From Phycisphaerales bacterium (lineage in GTDB: Bacteria; Planctomycetota; Phycisphaerae; Phycisphaerales; SM1A02): a stretch of DNA of 33,969 nt. The position numbers and the translations under genes are program-made. Each line of letters starts with the position of its first letter. Positions within the stretch are counted from its first letter, which is position 1. The stretch covers positions 1-33,969 of the forward strand of contig JAPKCC010000029.1 of assembly GCA_028823105.1 (NCBI GenBank), given 5' to 3'. This document shows positions 24,729 through 33,712 of the stretch, piece after piece. The notes below the pieces were generated by a model. It made no database searches, had not been told where the DNA came from, and was given only the letters and a program-made list of their open reading frames with translations.

Positions 24729-26873
24729 ATGCCCCTCCGAGGCCGCCAATCCGCCGGATCCCACTCGTCCAAAGCGTCTCCGGAACACATCCGCGAACGC
24801 CTCTTCGAACTCGCTGGAAACCTCTCCTGGACCTGGATCGAGGCTGCCCAGCGTCCATTCTCGATGCTGGACTCGATGACATGGGAAGCGACCAACCACT
24901 CCCCGCGTGCCACGGTGCGGACGGCGGGTCCCGAACGACTGGCAGCCAGTGCCGGGGATCCACACTTCCTGAAGGTGCTGGCGACCGCCGAGACCGCTGT
25001 GAGAGATGCCGGTCGGGCGAAGCGATGGTTCCCCAAGAGCCATCGTGGCCGTGATGCACGCCTTCGAGTCGCGTACTACTGCAGTGAGTTCGCCATCCAC
25101 GAATCGATGCAGCAGTATTCCGGCGGACTCGGGGTTCTTGCCGGTGATCATCTGAAAAGCGCCGAGAATCTCGGCGTTCCGTTGGTCGGCGTCGGGCTCC
25201 TCTACCAGCACGGCTACTACCGACAACAATTCGAAGCCGATGGCCGGACTCGAGTCCTCTATCCCCGATACAACTTCGCGGACTATCCGATGGAGGACAC
25301 GGGGGTGGTGATCGGTTGTCCGATCGGACGACGACGCGTCAAGGCCCGCATCATGAAGCTCCGGCTCGGGCAAACGCCGATCCTGCTGCTCGATACCGAT
25401 CTACCGGGCGCCACATCGGAGGATCGAATACTGACCGAGGGGCTGTACAAGGGCGAGCCCGGACTCCGGATGCGTCAGCAGATCCTTCTGGGCGTGGGCG
25501 GCGTCATGGCCCTCGAAGCCATGGGAGAACGGGTTACCGTCCATCACCTCAACGAAGGACATGCCGCGTTCGCCACTTTGGAACGCGTCGCTCGCCTGGT
25601 AGAACAGGGAGTCGATCTCGAAAAGGCCCAGCGAAAGGTTCGAGACACCACCGTCTTCACGACTCATACGCCAGTACCCGCCGGTCACGATCGATACGAA
25701 CCTCGGGCGGCCGCGATCGCGATGAGTTCCGTGTTGAAACGAGCCGGAATCACCCCGGGAGCCTTCGCCGATCTCGGACGGGAATGCCCCGGAGACAAGA
25801 GCGAGTCACTCTGCATGACCGTACTCGCCCTCCGCTCCGCCGCCCACGTCAATGGGGTTGCGAACCTCCACGGGGAGATCTCCAGAGAGATGTGGCATGG
25901 TGTTCATCCGGAGGTCTACCACGTCGACGATGTGCCGATCGGCTCGATTACGAACGGTATTCATCCCGGAACTTGGCTAGATCCAGCGGCCGCGGAGTTC
26001 TGGCGACGGCACATCGGGCTCCGACCGGAGACCGCCCGTCCAACCACACCGGCCTGGAGCAAGGCGACCGGAGTCGACCGGGAAGAAGCCTGGAACCTGC
26101 GCAATCAACTTCGCGCCCGACTTGTCGGTTTCCTTCGAGCGCGAGCCGTCCGACAGTCGACCGCACGAGGCGAGTCGCCGTCCAGCGTCTTGAGCGCGGG
26201 CGGGATCTTCCAAGAGGACGCACTCACCATCGGCTTCGCCCGGCGATTCGCGACCTACAAGCGGGCACCGCTCATCTTCCGAGATCGGAAGCGACTGGCG
26301 GCGATTCTCAATGACCCCCAGCGGCCGGTTCAGATCGTGTTTGCCGGGAAGGCCCATCCCCGAGACACCGATGGACAGGATTTCGCTCGGACGATCCACC
26401 GCATGAGTCGGCAACCGGAATTCATCGGCAAGGTCCTGCTCCTCGAGGAGTACGACATGCGGATCGGACGGGAACTGACCTCGGGATGCGACGTCTGGCT
26501 CAACACGCCGATCCGTCCGCACGAGGCGAGTGGAACCAGCGGGATGAAGCCCCCGATGCATCTCGGCGTGAACTGTTCCATTCTCGATGGTTGGTGGCCA
26601 GAGGGTTTCGATGGAAAGAACGGATTCGCGATCGAAGGTCACCCCGTGCGTCGAGGTGATGCGGCTCGAGATGCCGCCGACGCGACCGCGCTCTACGAAG
26701 TCCTCGAAGATTCCTTGATCCCTGAGTTCTTCGATCGAAGCCGGTCAGGCGTTCCGAAGCGATGGATCCAGCGGGCTCTTCGCAGCGCCGCCACCATCCC
26801 GGATCCGTTCAGTACCCATCGAATGGTCTCGGACTACGTGGCGGAAGCCTACCTTCCCGCAAATCGCGGTTGA
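24729..26873 (+). CDS. glgP: Alpha-glucan phosphorylase (GT35, short form)
   Basis: A 714-residue pyridoxal-phosphate enzyme releasing glucose-1-phosphate from maltodextrin or glycogen. It belongs to the shorter alpha-glucan phosphorylase type (as in Thermus and many non-enteric bacteria), not the roughly 800-residue glycogen phosphorylase type. Signatures: ERLFELAGNLSWTW at the N-terminus, YCSEFAIHESMQQYSGGLGVLAGDHLKS, HHLNEGHAAF, ITNGIHPGTWLD, FARRFATYKRAPL and DVWLNTPIRPHEASGTSGMK, where Lys607 is the predicted PLP lysine. An AGGA site precedes the ATG by 8 bases. It is the last gene of the exported GH13-malQ-glgP set and converges on a dockerin-type gene 60 bases away. Confidence 0.95.
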   Translation: MPLRGRQSAGSHSSKASPEHIRERLFELAGNLSWTWIEAAQRPFSMLDSMTWEATNHSPRATVRTAGPERLAASAGDPHFLKVLATAETAVRDAGRAKRWFPKSHRGRDARLRVAYYCSEFAIHESMQQYSGGLGVLAGDHLKSAENLGVPLVGVGLLYQHGYYRQQFEADGRTRVLYPRYNFADYPMEDTGVVIGCPIGRRRVKARIMKLRLGQTPILLLDTDLPGATSEDRILTEGLYKGEPGLRMRQQILLGVGGVMALEAMGERVTVHHLNEGHAAFATLERVARLVEQGVDLEKAQRKVRDTTVFTTHTPVPAGHDRYEPRAAAIAMSSVLKRAGITPGAFADLGRECPGDKSESLCMTVLALRSAAHVNGVANLHGEISREMWHGVHPEVYHVDDVPIGSITNGIHPGTWLDPAAAEFWRRHIGLRPETARPTTPAWSKATGVDREEAWNLRNQLRARLVGFLRARAVRQSTARGESPSSVLSAGGIFQEDALTIGFARRFATYKRAPLIFRDRKRLAAILNDPQRPVQIVFAGKAHPRDTDGQDFARTIHRMSRQPEFIGKVLLLEEYDMRIGRELTSGCDVWLNTPIRPHEASGTSGMKPPMHLGVNCSILDGWWPEGFDGKNGFAIEGHPVRRGDAARDAADATALYEVLEDSLIPEFFDRSRSGVPKRWIQRALRSAATIPDPFSTHRMVSDYVAEAYLPANRG

Positions 26874-26904
26874 GATGTTCCGAGTCGCCGCAGGACGTGA
26901 ATGA

Positions 26905-26919
26905 CGAGGAAAATCCTCG
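26905..26919. terminator. Short hairpin between glgP and the convergent dockerin-type gene
   Basis: CGAGGA and TCCTCG pair around AAA in the 60-base convergent gap. The stem is only 6 bp, so this is a weak candidate. Confidence 0.25.
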
Positions 26920-26933
26920 AGTCGTACGTCGGT

Positions 26934-28019
26934 TCAGGGACAGAGACCCCAGACTGAGAGCAGGAGACCGACATCAGCGCCGTCGACGCTGCCATCGTCA
27001 TTGAGATCCGCCGCACAACCGGGGCACGAACCCCAACTTGCCAGTAGCGAACCGAAGTCCGCACCGTTCACGATCCCGTCATCGTTGATGTCGCCGAAGC
27101 AGCCATCACCGCCACCGCCCTCACCGGGGACCACGAAAAACTGGTCGCCGGGCTGGTCCTCAAAGTTCACGAATCGCGGAAACCCCAGATTCGCCGATCC
27201 ACCGAGGCCGCCAAGGACCTGATTCGAGAGATAGTCGTGGCCGCTCCCGTTGATGAAGGCACAGATTCGGATGTCGTCGCCCGCGGTATGACCGAGCACT
27301 TCGAGCGGAATGGCGATCTCGACGCCGGTCGTCACACCGGCACCATTGTCGATTCCGTCACCGCCGATCACGCCCAGCACGTTCGAATTGTCGATCGCGG
27401 CGAGGATGCCGTTTTCGGTGACCAACGATCCCTTCGCACCTGCTCCCCCCGGGCCCGCATATCCGGAGATGACGAGGTCTCCGCCTCCAGTGAGCAGTTC
27501 CGAGTAGTTCAGGTAGGAGTCGTACGCCGGATCGCCGCCCTTCTTGGGAGGGGCACCGGGACCGCCGGTGAACGCGATCCAAAAGTCGGCGTCGAACCCA
27601 TCGTCGAAGGTGAGGCCGGGCTGCACTTCGCCGGTGTCAGGGTCTTCGAACTGGCCCATCGTGTTGAGGGCGTTGAAGTCGATGGCGGAGTTGTTTCCAA
27701 GGAGGGGATTCTGCCCTTCCATCGGAATCGCATCGATAAAGATTTCGAGCTTGTTGTAGTTGCTCTCAACGTTTCCCGTGATCAGCACGTGCAACATGCC
27801 ATCGGCGATGAAGCCGAACGCGGAGTCGACTTCCGAGCCGTTGCAGAAGTCGATCGCCCCGAGGTCGGCATTCCCGAACCCGGTCGAGTTGTCCTGGATG
27901 ATCAGCGCCTTACCGTAGGCGGCGTCTGCGGAACCGTCGATCGTCGTGACCTGAGCCGATGCGCCGGTGGCAAGGCACGATGCCCCGATGGTGAACATGA
28001 TGGTGGAAGCGCGTTTCAT
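26934..28019 (-). CDS. Secreted dockerin-type protein, paralogue of the GH13 C-terminal module
   Basis: A 361-residue exported protein (signal peptide ASTIMFTIGASCLATGASA). Residues about 24-295 form a beta-rich module (IDGSADAAYG, NYNKLEIFIDAIP, DDGFDADFWIAF, GVEIAIPLEVLG, YLSNQVLGGLGG) of unassigned function. It is clearly paralogous to residues about 648-905 of the neighbouring secreted GH13 enzyme. The last 55 residues are two dockerin-like Ca-binding loops (GDINDDGIVNGADFGSLLASWG and LNDDGSVDGADVGLLLSVWG), joined by a Gly-rich linker and CPGC. In this phylum such C-termini are common on secreted proteins and do not imply a cellulosome. GGAG precedes ATG 28019 by about 10 bases. The module may bind carbohydrate or a surface partner (inference). 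Confidence 0.85.
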   Translation of the reverse strand: MKRASTIMFTIGASCLATGASAQVTTIDGSADAAYGKALIIQDNSTGFGNADLGAIDFCNGSEVDSAFGFIADGMLHVLITGNVESNYNKLEIFIDAIPMEGQNPLLGNNSAIDFNALNTMGQFEDPDTGEVQPGLTFDDGFDADFWIAFTGGPGAPPKKGGDPAYDSYLNYSELLTGGGDLVISGYAGPGGAGAKGSLVTENGILAAIDNSNVLGVIGGDGIDNGAGVTTGVEIAIPLEVLGHTAGDDIRICAFINGSGHDYLSNQVLGGLGGSANLGFPRFVNFEDQPGDQFFVVPGEGGGGDGCFGDINDDGIVNGADFGSLLASWGSCPGCAADLNDDGSVDGADVGLLLSVWGLCP

Positions 28020-28205
28020 ATCGTGGTGACTCCTGGTCGACGAATGCAGAACCCCGTTGGCCAATCCGAGCATCGGACTCGCCGCTCAGAATTAAATCTA
28101 CCTCGAAGCCGTTCCGGATTCCAAGGTTTGAGGTCAATTCGTGGAAACCCGCCCGGATATCGGCCTCTTTCACGCCTCGGACCCAATCGTGGGCCGAGCC
28201 GCGAT

Positions 28206-31124
28206 CTATCGACACGCTCCCCAGCACCCGAGGAGAAGACCGATGTCGGCACCATCCACGAACCCATCGTCATTGAGATCCGCATCACAGCCTGCACACG
28301 GACCCCACATCGAAAGCAACGTTCCGAAGTCAGCGCCGTCGATCAGTCCGTCGCCATCGAGGTCGCAGGGACAAGCCTCCTCCGAGGCGTCCACGATGAC
28401 CACGAATTGCTCGCCGGGAACGGACTCGAAGTCGACGGCTCGAGGCTCACCGAGGTTCGACCCTCCTCCAAGCGGACCGAGTATTTGATTGGAGAGATAA
28501 TCGTGATTCGATCCGTTGACGAAGCCGCACACCCGGATGGCGTTCCCTTCGGAGTGACCCAGGGCCTCCAACGGGATCGCGATCTCGATTCCGGTGGAGA
28601 CTCCCGCACCGGAACCAGATCCGTCGCCGCCCGAGACCCCCGCCACGTTGCGGTTGTCGATGCTCGCGATGATTCCGTTCGATGCGAAGATCGCTTGGCC
28701 CGCGCCTGGTCCCCCCGGACCGGCGAATCCCGAGTCCACCGCATCACCGCCGCCGGTGGCGAGACCGGACCAGTTTACGAACGTCTCAAAGCCGACGCCG
28801 AACTCGCCGCCACAGGTGAAGTCAATCCAGAAGTCCGCGTCGAATCCAGAATCGAACCGAAGCCCGGGTTCGACGCCACGGCCGGAACCCCCCATCCGAT
28901 TCAGACCTCCGAACTTCACATCGGGGTTGTCGTCACGAAGGCGGTTCTGGCCGGCTTCCGGAACGACGTCGATAAACACCTCAAGCTTGTTGAAGTTGCT
29001 TTCGAGATTTCCGGCGAAGTGCAGGTAGAGAACACCTTCCTCGACCCGGCCTGCGAGGCCGTCAAGCTCCGAGCCGTTGGCGTAGTCGATCAGTCCGAGA
29101 TTCGAGTCGCCGAACCCCGACTGCGTGTCTTGCACGCCGAGCGACCCGCCGTAGAGCGCATCGAGCACGCCATCGACGATGATTGGCCCATCCTGCGAGC
29201 CGCCTCCTCCCGAGTCGTCGGGCTCCCGCTGGGAGAAGATGAGACAGGTGTAAGGAGGAATCTCGAACGCCGCACTGAATTCCATCCCGTCCCAAGGAGT
29301 AGCCGTCGCCTGTACGGACGTCGGCCCGCCTCCCGTGAATTCCGAGTCGTAGTCTTCGGAGTTGCCGTTAAAAACGCAGTACCAAGTTCCGGCTGACGGA
29401 AAACCGATCCGATAGTTCGAAAGGGACGCGTCAGTCCAGTGCGAGACGACCACCACATCGTCTCCGACCCCACCCTGTCTCCAGCGATGCCATGCACCGA
29501 CCTTTGCCTGGTCGTCGAGGTGATGAAACGATGTGTTATTGCCAGTGAGTCCGTTCGTCGCTTCGCCACGGTTCAGGCGAAGGTCGATCAGATCGGAATA
29601 CAGCTCGAAGATGCCGTGGAACTCGTCCTTCCGAGCCCAGTCCATCGGTGCGGCGTCGGTCCAGTTGCCATCCTCAAAGAACTCCTGACCCTGGAAGATC
29701 ATCGGAATTCCGGGTGATGTGAAGACCACCGATGCCGCGAGCGTGGAACGCTTCTTCGCCTCCCACCGGTCTGCGTTTCCGGGCCAGATGGCCTCGGGGA
29801 GTCGCGGTTGGTTCGCCGCCTCGTCGTGGCTCTCGGTGAAAATCACTCGCTGGGTGGATTGCCCATTGAACGAATGAAGCACCAACTCACGAAGGTCGAA
29901 CATGCTTCGGTCGGCGTCGTTGACGATCGTCGCGAGCGCACGAACCGGATGCACGAAGACACCGTCCCACTGGCTCCCGAATCCCGCACCGTTCTGCGAC
30001 GTCGATTGGGACATCGTTTCGAGATTCCCCCAGTCCTCGGCGATCGTGAGCTTCCATGGCTGGACCGCATCGATGGAGTCGTTGATCCACTGCATCATCG
30101 ACCAGCCGTCGGGAATGTCGATCCCGTACTCTGGCGCGCTTCGGATGTACTTCGTTGCATCGAGTCTGAGTCCATCGATGCGGAACTCCTCGAGCCAGAG
30201 AAGTGCGTTGTCCCGGATGTAGGATCGAACCTCGGGCCGACCGAAGTCGGGGCGGGCTCCCCACGGAGTCTCCGCGCGTGGCGTGTCGTTATAGAAAAAG
30301 ATTCCCCCGTGACCAAACTCGCTCCAACCGTCATACCGGAACAAGTCGAGGTCGCTGGGTCCCCAATGGTTGTACAACACGTCGAGAATCACGGCGATGC
30401 CTCGAGCATGACAGGCATCCACAAAACGCTTGAGCGCATCGGGCCCCCCGTAGGCGCTCTCCACCGACCAGGGGTGGGCGAGGTTGTATCCCCAGCTCAC
30501 ATCCCCCGCGAATTCATTGACCGGCATCAACTCGACGCAATTGACCCCGAGTTCTTGAAGATGCTCGAGGTTGGCGATACACGCATCGAAGTTCGACGGC
30601 ACCGACTCACCCGCGAGCGCCCCGAAGGTGCCCGCATGCATTTCGTAGATCACCGCCTCGTTCCAGTGCGGCGTCACGAACCCGGTGGATTGAAACTCGT
30701 AGGCGGAGGGGTCGTAGACCAGAGGATCTCCCACCGAATTGGTCAAACGACGGGCCCACGGGTCCCGCTTCCACAGCACCTGTGAGCCGTTGCGAATCAC
30801 GAACTTGTATCGCGCGCCGACCCCGGCATAGAGCACGTCGAGCGACCACCAGCCTTCCGGTTCCGCGACCAGAAAATGGCTGTTGGCGTTGAACCCGTTG
30901 AACGAACCCGCAACCGAGACACTGTCCGCGTTCGGCGCCCAGGTACGAAAGGTCACGCCGTACCCGTCGGCATCGTCGAAGAGCGTCGCCCCGAGCCCGG
31001 GTCGGGACGATTGGGCCTCGGCGGAATTCTCGGCCACCGGCATCAAACATGAACACAGCAACAGCATGCACGCCGTGAATCGACGGAACCGTTTCGAACT
31101 TGAAGGCATGAGCGTGATGATCAT
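28206..31124 (-). CDS. Secreted GH13 enzyme (branching-enzyme-like) with paralogous module and dockerin-like C-terminus
   Basis: A 972-residue secreted alpha-glucan enzyme. A signal peptide with a hydrophobic core around residues 17-30 is followed by a CBM48 domain (about 45-145, YGVTFRTWAPNADSVSVAG). The GH13 barrel (about 155-520) reads YEMHAGTFG, DVLYNHWGP, Asp322 in RIDGLRLDATKYI, Glu363 in TIAEDWG and Asp434 in TESHDEAA. A beta domain runs to about 632. This plan resembles glycogen branching and related enzymes, but the true reaction could be hydrolytic. After a Gly/Ser linker come the module shared with the 26934-28019 protein (about 648-905) and two dockerin-like loops (LDGDGLIDGADFGTLLSMWG, LNDDGFVDGADIGLLLGCWG). 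ATG 31124 has GGAG 9 bases upstream, and a possible -10 (TAGACT) lies at 31160-31165. Confidence 0.9.
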   Translation of the reverse strand: MIITLMPSSSKRFRRFTACMLLLCSCLMPVAENSAEAQSSRPGLGATLFDDADGYGVTFRTWAPNADSVSVAGSFNGFNANSHFLVAEPEGWWSLDVLYAGVGARYKFVIRNGSQVLWKRDPWARRLTNSVGDPLVYDPSAYEFQSTGFVTPHWNEAVIYEMHAGTFGALAGESVPSNFDACIANLEHLQELGVNCVELMPVNEFAGDVSWGYNLAHPWSVESAYGGPDALKRFVDACHARGIAVILDVLYNHWGPSDLDLFRYDGWSEFGHGGIFFYNDTPRAETPWGARPDFGRPEVRSYIRDNALLWLEEFRIDGLRLDATKYIRSAPEYGIDIPDGWSMMQWINDSIDAVQPWKLTIAEDWGNLETMSQSTSQNGAGFGSQWDGVFVHPVRALATIVNDADRSMFDLRELVLHSFNGQSTQRVIFTESHDEAANQPRLPEAIWPGNADRWEAKKRSTLAASVVFTSPGIPMIFQGQEFFEDGNWTDAAPMDWARKDEFHGIFELYSDLIDLRLNRGEATNGLTGNNTSFHHLDDQAKVGAWHRWRQGGVGDDVVVVSHWTDASLSNYRIGFPSAGTWYCVFNGNSEDYDSEFTGGGPTSVQATATPWDGMEFSAAFEIPPYTCLIFSQREPDDSGGGGSQDGPIIVDGVLDALYGGSLGVQDTQSGFGDSNLGLIDYANGSELDGLAGRVEEGVLYLHFAGNLESNFNKLEVFIDVVPEAGQNRLRDDNPDVKFGGLNRMGGSGRGVEPGLRFDSGFDADFWIDFTCGGEFGVGFETFVNWSGLATGGGDAVDSGFAGPGGPGAGQAIFASNGIIASIDNRNVAGVSGGDGSGSGAGVSTGIEIAIPLEALGHSEGNAIRVCGFVNGSNHDYLSNQILGPLGGGSNLGEPRAVDFESVPGEQFVVIVDASEEACPCDLDGDGLIDGADFGTLLSMWGPCAGCDADLNDDGFVDGADIGLLLGCWGACR

Positions 31125-31283
31125 TCTGGAGGGCTCCACCGACGAAAGTCAGTGCATGGAGTCTAGCACTCAACCGGCCAAAATCGAACCATTGACTCCG
31201 AGATACTCTCTTGCAACCGAGAATTTCGCCGTGGATCCGAGAACCTGCTTCTTTCGAGACCGTGGGGCCCTCGCGTGCACAGA

Positions 31284-31313
31284 ACCGCCCGCCGAAGAAC
31301 ATCGGCGGGCGGT
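31284..31313 (-). terminator. Perfect 12-bp hairpin after the DUF1080 gene
   Basis: ACCGCCCGCCGA and TCGGCGGGCGGT form a perfect stem around a 6-base loop, 55 bases beyond the DUF1080 stop on the minus strand. It separates that gene from the secreted GH13 gene downstream. It is followed by TCTGT, so the T run is weak. Confidence 0.65.
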
Positions 31314-31368
31314 CGTAGGATTCAGATGTCATAACGCAGCAGGCGTCCCGCGGCCGGGGTCCCGCGGC

Positions 31369-32244
31369 TCACCAAGCGAGGGTTCTTGGCTGGAGCGGAC
31401 GAACCCAGATGTTGGCGAAGCTGATCGGATCTCCATGATCCTGAAGTCTGATCTGGCCTTCCGGGGAGTGCTTCTTGTAGGTCGCCTTCGACCCGTGCGA
31501 CGTGACACCCATGAAGGTCGAGTGATTCTGAACCACCACACCATTGAAAATTACGGTGGCGGTTCCCGGCGACTTCAATGAACCGTCTTCGTTGAATCGA
31601 GGTGACGTAAAGATGATGTCGTATTCGTTCCACTCGCCATTGGGCCGGCAAGGATTCACCAACGGCGGGTACTGCGCGTACATGGCACCAGCCTGACCGT
31701 CGGGATAGGTTTGGTTGGGATTCGAGCCAAGGATCTGCACTTCGTACTTGTCGAGGAAGAACACACCACTGTTGCATCCGCCCTGGCCATTGCAGTCGCG
31801 ATCGGCGGGAATCATCCACTCGATGTGGAGTTGGCAGTCACCGAAGAAGTCGTTGGACTTCACGTCGCCGGTTCCGGCCTTGACCTGCATCACGCCATCG
31901 GCACCGACCGTCCATCGGTCGTGGTTCCAGGCGTCCATCCCGGTGCCGGGACCAAGAAGCACCGTCGCGTCGCTCGGGGCGGTTCCAGGGCTTGATGCGG
32001 TCCCCGTCATCCCCGGCTCGACCATCGTCGGCTGTGGCCGCTTCATGTCATGGACAGGAAAGACCCTCGACTTCGTCGGAAGAGCGTCCTGTGGATTGCC
32101 TGCCATCTGCACAAACGCCTTGTGGATCTGCGAAATCTGCGTTGCATCTTCAGGAGAATCTTGAAGGGCGGTGAAGGCGAGCAACCCGGAGAGACCGAGG
32201 GTGGCAAAAGCGGCGACGATCGTTCTTGAACGGCGGGGGGACAT
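31369..32244 (-). CDS. Second DUF1080 protein (putative 3-keto-glycoside hydrolase)
   Basis: A 291-residue exported or membrane-anchored protein (hydrophobic TIVAAFATLGLSGLLAFTAL after MSPRRSR). Residues about 85-285 are a DUF1080 domain of the classic short planctomycete form: WTVGADGVMQVKAG, SNDFFGDCQLHIEWMIP, NSGVFFLDKYEVQILGS, EWNEYDIIFTSPRF, ATVIFNGVVVQNH and GQIRLQDHGDPISFANIWVRPL. The spaced Cys pair DCNGQGGCNSG is notable. DUF1080 enzymes are linked to removing or cleaving 3-keto sugars made by Gfo/Idh/MocA oxidoreductases. None lies beside this copy; the one in the window is 23 kb away. AGGAG stands 9 bases before ATG 32244. A 12-bp hairpin follows the gene. Confidence 0.88.
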   Translation of the reverse strand: MSPRRSRTIVAAFATLGLSGLLAFTALQDSPEDATQISQIHKAFVQMAGNPQDALPTKSRVFPVHDMKRPQPTMVEPGMTGTASSPGTAPSDATVLLGPGTGMDAWNHDRWTVGADGVMQVKAGTGDVKSNDFFGDCQLHIEWMIPADRDCNGQGGCNSGVFFLDKYEVQILGSNPNQTYPDGQAGAMYAQYPPLVNPCRPNGEWNEYDIIFTSPRFNEDGSLKSPGTATVIFNGVVVQNHSTFMGVTSHGSKATYKKHSPEGQIRLQDHGDPISFANIWVRPLQPRTLAW

Positions 32245-32423
32245 ATTGATGCTCCTGACAGCAGTGGAAGCCGGGGCATTCCCGGCGATGAACCCTCGCA
32301 GATTCGCAGGTCGATCCCATCGCGTCAAGGAGTCCGCGTCTGCGACCCCAGCCCCTGCGACTCTGTCCGGATATTAATTTTCGAGCTCGATGAGGCCGAG
32401 CGATGCGGGCGGTCCACAAATCC

Positions 32424-32834
32424 TCAACCTTCCGGCGACTTGTCCGTTCGATTCCGCATGAAGTCGGCGACATGCGCAAACCGGGCGTCGAGAAACGTCC
32501 GCAACTCACCATCGATCGCGAGATGATCCATGGCATGCGCCATGCAGGCCAGCCACTGGTCACGCTCGTTTACCCCGATAGAGAACGAAGCATGCCTCAT
32601 CCGCAGCTTCGGATGGCCGCGCCGCTCCATGTAGAGTTGCGGCCCCCCGAGCCACCCGCACAGGAATTCGAAGAATTTCTGCCGGCTCTCGTCAAGGTCG
32701 TCGGGGTGCATCCCTCGGATGACCGAATACTCAGGCGCGTCATTCATCCGGTCGTAGAAGGAATCGACCAGAAGTCTGACTCGGTCCTCCCCGCCGATGG
32801 ACTCAAAAGGTGTGTGGTCCGGTCCAAAGGTCAT
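32424..32834 (-). CDS. Group II truncated haemoglobin
   Basis: A 136-residue 2-on-2 globin. Haem-pocket residues by family position: Tyr27 (B10) in DSFYDRM, proximal His81 (F8) in LRMRHASFSIG, and Trp94 (G8) in NERDQWLACM. The RRGHPKLRMRH stretch and Trp G8 mark group II (TrHbO-like). Such globins bind O2 and often detoxify or sense NO and peroxide; which applies here cannot be told. The ATG at 32834 overlaps the TGA of the upstream phosphatase (ATGA), which fixes the start and suggests translational coupling; the frame is open further upstream within the phosphatase gene. No other gene follows closely (179 bases to the DUF1080 start). Confidence 0.92.
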   Translation of the reverse strand: MTFGPDHTPFESIGGEDRVRLLVDSFYDRMNDAPEYSVIRGMHPDDLDESRQKFFEFLCGWLGGPQLYMERRGHPKLRMRHASFSIGVNERDQWLACMAHAMDHLAIDGELRTFLDARFAHVADFMRNRTDKSPEG

Positions 32835-33712
32835 GCCGTCAGGTCCTCGACTCGTGATTTTGCGAATGAAGCGGGAACCATCGCCATGAACATACCGCGA
32901 ATTCGATCGAGCCATGAAAGGCGACTTTGAATGCCAGGGTCGAAACGGATCACCAGCAACGACCGATCATCCTCGATCGGCATCGAGCCCAGATGGGCCG
33001 CCACCTTGGCTTCGAGGTGTCGACCGAATTCACCTGCGTCTCCTATCCCGCACTCTGCGGCCAGCTTTCGCAGGCCGTCCACCCCAAGCATCTCGCCACT
33101 CGACGATCGCGCTTCGATGTAGTGATCGGTGTAGAGGACGATGAAATCTCCGTCGCCGATGGGAACGGTGAACTGCTCGTACTCCGTGCCGTCGATGATG
33201 CCGAGTGGGAGATTGACCATTCGGGAGGCATCGTCTCGACTCGGCCGCTTGAATGCCGAGGGCGAGAGGGCCATCCATTGATCGAGTTCGGCGGAGTACC
33301 AGAGCGGATCCGGGTGACCTGCGGAACAGATGAACGCCTGCCGCGTCGGATCGAACCACGTCATGATCACAAAGGTTGCGAAGATCCCGTGCTCAACCAG
33401 CTCACCCATCTCACGATTCAACGCCTGAACCATCCGCTCCTGGTTCGGGGTGTTGATGAATCGACGCATCAGGTCGCGAAGCCCGACGCCGAATTCCGCG
33501 ACTGCATCTCCGTGTCCGCTGACATCCGCCACCGCGAAACGACTGATCCGACCGGCCGCGCACATCGATGCGTATTGGACGTCACCGCCGGACTCATGCC
33601 CGGGAAGCGGCTCCGAGAGCAGGAAGGCATCGATGCCCTTGACGGAGATCCGCTCTTCGCGGCGACCGAGTCCGCCGAGAATCTCCATGCATTGAAGTGG
33701 TCTCGTGGCCAT
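32831..33712 (-). CDS. SpoIIE/PP2C-type serine phosphatase
   Basis: A 293-residue soluble PPM phosphatase of the SpoIIE/RsbU class. Metal-binding Asp residues are in GGDVQYASM (Asp44), VADVSGHGDAV (Asp63) and, further on, YTDHYIEA and EDDRSLLVIRF; CSAGHPDPLWY is also typical. There is no receiver, GAF or membrane domain: the protein opens directly with LQCMEILGG, a start seen in planctomycete members. By family it would dephosphorylate an anti-sigma-antagonist-like protein in a partner-switching pathway, but no STAS or anti-sigma kinase gene lies in the window. It is translationally coupled to the truncated haemoglobin. ATG 33712 is chosen; a TTG at 33784 would add 24 residues, and a TAGCAT box at 33807-33812 could serve as promoter. 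Confidence 0.9.
   Translation of the reverse strand: MATRPLQCMEILGGLGRREERISVKGIDAFLLSEPLPGHESGGDVQYASMCAAGRISRFAVADVSGHGDAVAEFGVGLRDLMRRFINTPNQERMVQALNREMGELVEHGIFATFVIMTWFDPTRQAFICSAGHPDPLWYSAELDQWMALSPSAFKRPSRDDASRMVNLPLGIIDGTEYEQFTVPIGDGDFIVLYTDHYIEARSSSGEMLGVDGLRKLAAECGIGDAGEFGRHLEAKVAAHLGSMPIEDDRSLLVIRFDPGIQSRLSWLDRIRGMFMAMVPASFAKSRVEDLTA

Noticed and set aside
27237-29396. A 719-codon open frame on the plus strand
   Set aside because: It is antisense to the dockerin-type gene and the GH13 C-terminal module. Its translation has no recognisable domain, and the minus-strand proteins have signal peptides, repeats and paralogy.
26934-31124. Cellulosome components, suggested by dockerin-like repeats
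   Set aside because: No cohesin or scaffoldin is present, and such C-terminal repeats are common on planctomycete secreted proteins without cellulosomes.
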